A stretch of 64,000 bases of DNA, taken from Edaphochlamys debaryana (lineage: Eukaryota > Chlorophyta > Chlorophyceae > Chlamydomonadales). A model generated the notes under the pieces. The model did no database searches and was not told where the DNA came from. It saw only the letters and a list, made by a program, of their open reading frames with translations. The stretch is from the NCBI GenBank assembly GCA_016858145.1, contig JAEHOE010000028.1, positions 496,001 through 560,000 of the forward strand, given 5' to 3'. How positions within the stretch are numbered: the first letter of the stretch is position 1; each line of letters opens with the position of its first letter. The translations under genes were made by a program, and so were the position numbers. Below are positions 56,813-64,000 of the stretch, one piece after another.

Positions 56813-59800
56813 CTATCGCACTCGCACCGTCCCACGCTTGGCTGCCCTCAGCCGCAGATCGTTGATGTCAGCCCCCAGTAGCTTGGCAGGCCACAGCAGC
56901 CGATCTGGCCGCCCTGGCTCGCACTCGATCAGCGCAAGCCTCGCGCCCAGGCCCTCTCGGACAGGGCCGGCCGGCTCGCGTAGCTCCCCCTGAACGAAGT
57001 ATGTGAGGTCGCTTGCCGCAGTCAGGTGCCGCACCGCACTACCAGACCGCAACTGTGGCCTGCTCCTGCAGCTGCTTGGTCCTGCCACCGTGCCGCTTGT
57101 CCCATCGCCGGCGCCGTCGCCCGACTGGAGCCGCCGCCGAAGTTCCTTTGGGGCCTCCGCAGTGTCGTAGTACGACTGCATGCTGTTGTACAGCTGTCGT
57201 ACGGCATCTTCGAGAATGTCAGGGGGCTCCTCCGTCGAGCCAGCGCCACGGTCGCGGCCCCGCCCGCCCTGGCCGCTGCCGCGTCCCTTGCCCTCCGCCT
57301 CGCGCCGGAGCTGGGCCACGTCCCTCCACCATGTGGATAGCGGGATGACGGCGAGGTCGCGTTGCGCCTGCTGCATGGCCGTTCGCACCTGCGCAGCAAG
57401 GAACAGGGGCCACAGGGGTTTGGTGAGACAGGGGGCTGGTGGCCCTTGGCATCGGCAGGGAGCACAGCAACGGTATGACGCAACCAGGCACAGGGGGCCG
57501 GCGCTGGCGGGGGCCGAGCCAGGGGTTGTGTGGCAGACCGCGAGGCCGTGATGAGGGACAACTCGTGTCGCCCCAACACCGGTGCTGTCCCCCTGACCAC
57601 CTAAACGCGCACCAGGGCAGGCCCAGGCCCCAAAACCACCCAGGCCCGTCCAGGCCCGCCCGGGCCCACCGTGATTGCCAGCTGCAGGCAGCGGAGTGCG
57701 CCCTCCACGCCCTTGCCCTGCAGCACGTACGTGCGCTCGCCCCCGTCCAACAGCTTTCGTAGGATGTCCTTACTCAGGTCCTTGATCCTGCGGCCCAGGC
57801 GCCATGAGGCAGAGCTTGCTCAGCGGAGGGCGGGGTTAGGCAAGCAAGGGGGCAGTCTAGAGGCGCTGGTGGCGGTACAGTGCCCAACGTGCTTGGCAGT
57901 CTGAGCATTGCGCAGCTTTGGGCACGCACGGAAGGCAGAGCCAGTCAAAGCGCACGGACGAACCGAACCCGGCACGGCTTTCTGAACAACGCAAGCCTTG
58001 CACGCAACGCAGCTGTACCCCACACCTCCTCTACCATACAGTCACCGGTCCCGGTCCCGGCGACAGTCACCGGTCCCGGCATCGGCACTACTTACTTGGC
58101 GTTCTGGGTGACGAGGAGCTCGGGCAGCCGTATCAGGTGCTCGGCGCGGGCCTTGTTGACGACGACGCCCCCCGCCAGGCCGAGCTCAACAGCAGCCGGC
58201 AGCGCGGCGGCGGAGTCCACGACGCCCTGGCGACGTGGCGAGGGTCAAGCGGGTGCAGCCGGGCGCGTCAGACTCGATACAGAAAGATGCAGGACACCAA
58301 CAGTTGCAGCAGTTGCAGCAGATGCATGAGGACACAGATGGCGGCTTGCGTGACAAGGCTGCCCCGCACGCACCTTGCTCCCCGCGCGGCCGGCCCCGGC
58401 GGCGCCCCCCTCCCCGTCGCCGCCCCCGAGCCATGGCTGCGGCTGGAACGCCACATACGTGGCGCCATCGACCAGCCTGGTGCTGTTGCGGCCAGGACAT
58501 GCCTGCCATGAGAGCACAAGCGCGAGAGCGGCCGCCTCTGCGTCCGCCAACACCAGGCCCAACGGAGCGGGCTCTGACGCTACATCCGTGTCCTGAGGCT
58601 TGGGCTTGGGCTGGGGCTGGGCCTGCGGCCGGCTGGCGCCCGGTCCGCTGGCCGCAACCTCCTCGAAGAGACTGCCGGGCCCCACACGCAGGAAGGCCAG
58701 CAGGGCCTCGACGGCCTCGGTGTTGGGCGTGCGGGCGGTCAGCACGATGGGCCCGGCGCGGGCCGAGCCGCGCGGCCCCGTGCCCCTGACGGAGCCAAAC
58801 TCGTCCGGTCCGGAGGAGCTGTCCGAGTCCAGGTCGACGTCTGAGTCGAAGAGCGCATCGAGCTCTCTCTGGCTCAGGCGCACTTGCCCAGGGCCCGCAG
58901 GCCGCCCACCGCTAGGGCCGGGGCCGGGGCGATCGTCGCTACCAAAGCCGCCGCTCGGGACGCCCCCATTGCCGCTGCCGCTGGTCGAGCCCTCCCGCCG
59001 GCGCCTGCCATCGTCCGCCAGCTGGCCCGAGGCCGCGGTAGCGTCCGCCAGCGCCTGTGCACACAGCACCGCCACGTCCCTTGCGTGGGCCTCCATCCAC
59101 CCGCGGCTGAAGGGCTCGCCGTCGATGGCTCCTGCAGCCTCCAGCTCATCCCATAGACTCGACCCTGGACGTGGCCCCGGCTGTGCCCCCTGCTGCGGCT
59201 CCGGCGGTGCCCCCGGCTGCTGTCGGAGGTAGCGGGCGTGGCTTTCGAGGCAGAAGGCGGCTAGCGTCGCCGACAGCTCAGCGGGCCAGGTGTCGAGGGT
59301 GCGTGTGACCGCGAGGAGGCCGCGTGGGGCAGTCTGCCGGGGCGCAGGCGCCGGATCGCCCACCCAGCCCTCCTCCGGGGGTGGCGGGAACAGGCCCGCG
59401 GGCGGAATGACGGTCATGTAGAGCATGGGCACCACGCACAGGTTCACGAGCATATGGGTCTCCTGCGGGCATGCCGGCGGGCCTGGAGGTCAGCACGGGA
59501 GCTGTGGCGCCGTCCAAGCCAGAATCATCAGCCACAGCCCTGCACCCAACCACTAGGTCATAGGCAAGGTTCGCCGGGAGCCGGCAGGCAGGTTATTTGG
59601 CGCGCACGGCAGGTGGGCTGTATGTGCATGCTGTTTGTAGAGGTGAGGCAAAAAGCAAGATGGAGCTCCTGCGCCGAGCCCCTTGACCCCCTCACCTCCG
59701 ACGTCTCAGGGCGCCCGTTGTGCATCCACATAATCTCTGCCAGCTTCCCGCCGAGCGCGCAGCATGCCAGGCCCAGGCGGGCCCGGGGCAGGCCCTCAAA

Positions 59801-62800
59801 GCCCACGAGCAGCGCTAGGCCATTGAGGGCCCAGCGGCACACCTGTACGGCAGGGGTAAGCGGGCACCAACCAAAGCGGTGAGATCAATGAGCAGCATAG
59901 CATCCTGGACCCTGATGAGCTAGGAAAGTAATTGCACGCTGCGTGCGGCGTACCTCGAATGCTGGCGGTCCCTCGTCGAATAGTCCGCCGAAGGCGCCTC
60001 GGCCCGCCCCCGCCCCCGCCTCCGCCTCCACTCGGTCCATCAGCCGCCCCCACGTGCCCGGATGGGCCGCCACGAGCCCCGGCCGCAGAGCCTCCGCCAG
60101 GGCCCGGGCGCCCACCAGGGCCTCTCCCGGGCGGCAGCCCTGTGCTCGATCCACTGCGGCACCTACGGCAGGATCGCGGCTGGTACGGCGCAGGTACATC
60201 TCGATCCACGTGTGCGAGCGGAGCCCTGCCCGTCGTTTATTGGCCATGACAGCAAGGTCCCAGTCCCTGCGGAGGCGCAGGTCAGAGAGCAGGGCCTCCA
60301 GCGCATCCGGTCGCTCGGCCCCTGCCAGCCCCACGCCAGGCGCGCTCCTACGCTTCACAAAAGCGAGGTCCGGCAGCCCCATGCCGCCCATGTGGGCTGT
60401 GCAGCTCTGGCCCAGGCGCAGCAGCTCCGTCAAGTCCCTAGCCACCGCAGCATCGGCATTCGGAGCCGGGCTGCCGCTTGCGGCCGAGCCGTTGCCGACG
60501 TCTGACTTCGCCGCCGTCACCGCGGCATCTGACGAGGCCCGGCCGGAAGTGTTGCGACCGGCGTTGCGGCTGGCGGCGTCGGAGGGGCGCAGATGTGTCA
60601 GGCTGGCACGGGTAGGCTCCGCGACGCTGGGGTTGGGGCCAGCGTCAGCGTCATCGGCTTCCGAGAGACCCAGCGCGGCGAGCTTGGCGAGCACGGCACG
60701 CGCCATGTTTGTGAAGACAGGCGACGGGCGCAGCCCCGCAGACGCGTTGCCGAACGGCCCGGTGCCGTACAGCACGTCGTACAGCCCAAGGCGAGACGGC
60801 GCGGCCGCACTTTGCGCCGGGCGTGCCGGGGATTCTCCACGGGAGGAAGCCGAGGAGGAGGGGGACGAGGAGCGACCCGGCGCCCTCGCTCCCAGTCCTC
60901 GACCCCGCCCTAAGTCGTCCAGCATGGCCTCCCACTCCCTCCTTTCCTGCTCCTCCTCGTCGTCGTCCGCTCCCGGTTTTCCCGCGAGCCCCTCCCCATC
61001 GCCCTCCTCATCCTCGTCAGAAGAGGAACGCAGGGCCTTGCTCAGGGCCCCTCCTCCGGCCTCCTTCCAGGGCCCCTCCAGGCTCACGCCCCGTTGCTCC
61101 AGCTTCACCACAACGTGTGCTCTCCCCAGCCTGCGCCCCCACTCGTGCAGCTCCTCCAGCGGCAGCTGCTCCTGCCACACTGCCACCCCCAGCTGCCATG
61201 CTCCCAGGTGCAACGACAGCGGCGGCTGGCCCCTCGTCTGGAGCAGAGCCGAGAAGATGCGGTCGAAGTGGGAGCGCGTTGCGCGGCCACCGCCGTCCTC
61301 GACAGGGTATGGGAGGAGCATGGCGTAGAGCTGGGCGGGCGACGTGAGGTCGTGCCAAGAGGTGTCTGTCGACGGGGCTGTTCTGTGGGCGGTGATGCCA
61401 AAGGGGACGCCCTGCACCACGGGGCAGCGCGGGTGGGGTCCGGACGAGGCCAGGGGAGGCGTGGACGGAGACTGGGGCGGCGGGAGGCGGATGCGGGGCG
61501 CTGAGATGAGGAGACAGTAGAAGCTGGTCTTGCCCAGCGGATCCTCGCCAGCGTTGCCGGGCGAGCTTGGGAGGCGCAGCTGCAGGGGAAGCGCGAGCGC
61601 AAAAGGCATTGGATTGGGGTTGCATGAGGGCAGCCGACCAAAACCACATCCATCAACAGAGCTGGCTTCCGCCTGGGCCCCCTGACAGATATGCTGCACG
61701 TGGGCTGGACTGCCTTCCAGTGCCGTACCTGCAGCCGCCACAGGTCCTCCGCCAGTACGTCCAGCATGGCGCACGCCAGGGGGTCGAGGCAGGCGTCGGG
61801 CAGGGAGGAACCGGCCAGCAGGCCCACGCCCGACACAGCGCGTGCGAGCACCTGAGGTTTTGCATGGAGGAAGCAGCAGGCATGCTTCGTTCTGCGTCAG
61901 CAGAAGGCACGACAGGCACGCCGGCAAGGCTGGCCGCACTACGACCCTGCCCAACGCAATTGCGCGCACGGCACGCGGCATTCACTCACGTGTCCCTGAG
62001 GGAGGACGGGCGTGCGGCCGTCAGGCGCCTTGATCGACCCTGCCGCACTCAGCGACATCAGGGTGTCGTGCTCCTTGCGCGCGGCGTCCGCCAGGCGTCC
62101 CCACGAGTCGGGGTACGCGGCCAGCAGCCCGGGCCGCAGGATCTCGAGGACTCGGACCCACGAAGATACCAGCAGTTCGCTTGACTTGATGGTCCTGCGA
62201 AGCGTGTCACCTCGAGCGCCCTTTATCATGGAGCCCAGAGCGATCCAATTCGCCCGCGCTCCGTCGAGAATGCTGGTCAGCAGCCAGCGCCGGTCGGCCA
62301 GCGCCCTTTTAATTAGCTCCTCGGTTGACATGGAGGCATGCGGGGCCTCCACGCCGGCGGTCGAGCTGCTTCCAGCGTCCGCGGTGGCCCCGAGCTCCGG
62401 CGCCGCTGCGCATCCGGCGGAATCGCCAGACCGTTGGTGGGCCTCCGCCGGCGGCGCCCCAGCGGCTGAGCCGGCACTTGTAGGCGTTGGTGCCCCGTTT
62501 GACATCCGCGTCAGCGCTAGCTTCAGCTCGTCTGCAGCGACGCTGATGACTTCAAAGCTGCTTTCGAGGGCGGGGCTAACCCGGGCGCTCTTGGCCTGCC
62601 ACGCCTCCTCCGCCGCTGCCAGGCTCGTCCGCCGCACGGTGGCGAGGAGGGGCAGCTCGGTGCTCATGATGATGCGTCGGATGGCAACCTGGGGCAGGTG
62701 TGGGAGTGGAAGTGGCGGCAACAACGGGTAAGCCCACCGTTTAGGGGTAGAGATTTGGGGCTGTAGAGCTGTCAGAGGGACTGACCTTGCCCATTCCGCT

Positions 62801-63211
62801 GTGAGGCACCTTGTCAACCTCTTTTCCGTCAGCGTTGTGCTTCACGGGCCCAGCGTCTGCCCTGTCACCGCCGGGGCGGGGCGTGCGAATCCAGGGCTGG
62901 GGCAGCGGCTTCCGCCACGGTCCGGCCACGGGTGACGCCGGCCCGATAGCACCGCCGGAGACTCCACCGTCCCGCCGACGTGATAGCGTCATAGCGGTGG
63001 GGTACAGCTGCCACAGCAGAGCAGTGGCGCGCCGGGCCGACGGGGCCACGGGAGGGGGTTTAGGGGGCTCAGGCGCGGGCGCGTTGCCGCCAGGGGGGGG
63101 TTGGCGCCCTCCGTCCTGGCTGGCATCCTTTAGGAGCTCATCAATTATCTCCCGCCGTCGTCGCCGCTGCTGCTGAGCCGCGAAAGCGGCGGATGATGCT
63201 CCGCCGCGCAT
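56813..63211 (-). CDS. Array copy 7: strongly diverged paralogue, altered exon plan as in copy 6
   Basis: Nine exons: 63211-62786, 62688-61990, 61851-61729, 61579-59954, 59842-59696, 59462-58374, 58226-58096, 57787-57670, 57388-56813, giving 1,644 residues. The frame is open further up, but the first ATG is at 63211 (MRGGASSAAFAAQQQRRRRR). Exon 1 has GPWRKPLPQPWIR like copy 6. Exon 2 ends LRPGLLAAYPDSWGRLADA. Exon 3 is VLARAVSGVGLLAGSSLPDA and more. Exon 4 has Asp/Glu-rich tracts, LYDVLYGTGPF and ALRPGLVAAHPGTWGRLMDR. Reference exon 5 is split: 59842-59696 (VCRWALNGLALLVGFEGLP), very like exon 3, and 59462-58374, ending near TYVAFQPQPW. Exons 6 and 7 are fused. Exon 8 has 118 nt rather than 121. 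Exon 9 ends LALIECEPGRPDRLLWPAKL. The repeated LRPG..TWGRL and helix exons here show the internal duplication best. Function unknown. Confidence 0.8.
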
Positions 63212-64000
63212 TCTCGTCTTGCGCACAGCGCTGGCCACCCATCACACGGTTATGATGAATAGTACTCCCCTATGCAGCGTTAGCGAGTTGGCATCGCGAG
63301 AGCTGCTGGCCAACAACGACAGCTACAACAGCTGACTTCAGCGATTCCTAATTCAAGAGCAGTCGTAGCAGCTCGTTGCAGTTTGTGTGCGCCTACGTTA
63401 CAGGCGCACATGCAGAGCCGAGCTCGCCCTTGTCCCCGTGCCCGCGAACGACACGAACACGGCTTTCCCCTCCCGCCCCCTCGCACGGGCACTACGCCCC
63501 GTTGTCTGTAATAACCCCTGTCCCATGGTGCATTTTAGTTCACTCGCACGTCGTTGTTGGATCCAGTACTTCGACTACAATCCTGGAACACAGAGTGCGC
63601 AGCACACCTAAGCGACTCCAACTTCCGTTCCACCATCCTGCCTCGCACCATCTCCCCTGGACTCGGCATCGCCCCAGCACCGGACTACTCAATACATTAA
63701 GCACAGTTACGGGGACCCAGAAGACGCGCCATTAAGCAACTCATCGACATGTCCGAATGCCCGATCCGCGGGCGGTAGTGCCTAGGCTAAAAGCCAGCTT
63801 TGAGTGCCCGTTGTGCCACCATCCCCTTCACACGCCATGCACGCTCAGCCCGCTCGTTGTCAAGTGACCCCGTTTGGCCCCCAAAATCAGTCTATCGGTG
63901 CTGATATCACGAGGCCTCGAGCTGAACCCCAGTCCACGAGCTGCCTTCCCCGAGTCCCCGGCTAGCTGCACGTTGCATTGGTCCCCAGCAAGTCTCCCAG
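63212..64000. other. Upstream flank of copy 7
   Basis: About 0.79 kb to the window edge. It should contain the promoter of copy 7. No gene, repeat or RNA recognised; the upstream words of copies 1 to 3 are absent. Confidence 0.5.

Noticed and set aside
7288..63211. Array as an OPR or PPR gene cluster (known algal tandem families of organelle RNA-binding proteins)
   Set aside because: No PPPEEW-type OPR repeat or 35-residue PPR pattern is visible; the repeated motif is LRPGLL..TW..L and occurs only twice per protein.
63212..63238. Upstream extension of copy 7
   Set aside because: The apparent start there is GTG; the first in-frame ATG is at 63211 and leads straight into the arginine-rich start shared with the family.

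Overview
The window looks like nuclear DNA of a volvocine green alga of the Chlamydomonas type. It is GC-rich, genes are cut by many short GT-AG introns (donors mostly GTGCGT, GTGAGC or GTGGGT), coding exons carry GC-biased low-complexity tracts (Ala-Gln, Pro-Gly, Gly, Ser), TGTAA polyadenylation-type words follow the two plus-strand genes, and one gene belongs to an ankyrin-like family that is common in Chlamydomonas. The species is inferred, not proven.

Layout. (a) 1-1882, plus strand: the 3' part of a multi-exon gene for a CSC1/OSCA-like (DUF221) membrane channel. (b) 3717-5894, plus strand: a two-exon ankyrin-like repeat protein. (c) 7288-63211, minus strand: the main content, seven tandem head-to-tail paralogues (called copies 1 to 7, left to right) of one large gene family that I do not recognise. 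I resolved an exon model for each from reading frame, splice sites and comparison between copies. Predicted products are about 1,464 to 1,910 residues. (d) 37692-39074, plus strand, between copies 4 and 5: an open frame resembling the C-terminal part of a non-LTR (L1-type) retrotransposon protein. (e) 63212-64000: upstream flank of copy 7, nothing recognised.

The paralogue array. The reference plan is nine exons. Exon 1 is basic, with an RRRQLVV-type start. Exon 2 ends in an LRPGLL..W..L motif. Exon 3 is a short hydrophobic helical segment. Exon 4 is long, with CCLFDPLW and EPWEAELPWLAWL motifs, and ends in a second LRPGLL...TWGRLL motif. Exon 5 opens with AARxxLLGLA and holds P.WTC, CYGPG and HP..F.PE motifs. 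Exon 6 is a 45-nt microexon, exons 7 and 8 are joined in phase 2, and exon 9 ends with an ECxPG...LxxP motif seen in all seven copies. Copies 1 to 3 are close relatives, 4 and 5 are intermediate, and 6 and 7 are the most diverged and share an altered exon plan. Exons 2-3 and 4-5 look like an internal duplication. A 104-bp piece of exon 3 is identical or one base different in copies 1 to 5, even though neighbouring exons of copies 4 and 5 are strongly diverged; this suggests patchy gene conversion. Copy 1 carries an apparent frameshift in a C6 run.

How the genes work together is not known. The array looks like a birth-and-death family, and nothing in the sequence assigns it a biochemical role. 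The coding models were read by eye without transcript data, so individual splice sites, above all exon 1/exon 2 of copy 6 and exon 2 of copy 5, could shift.
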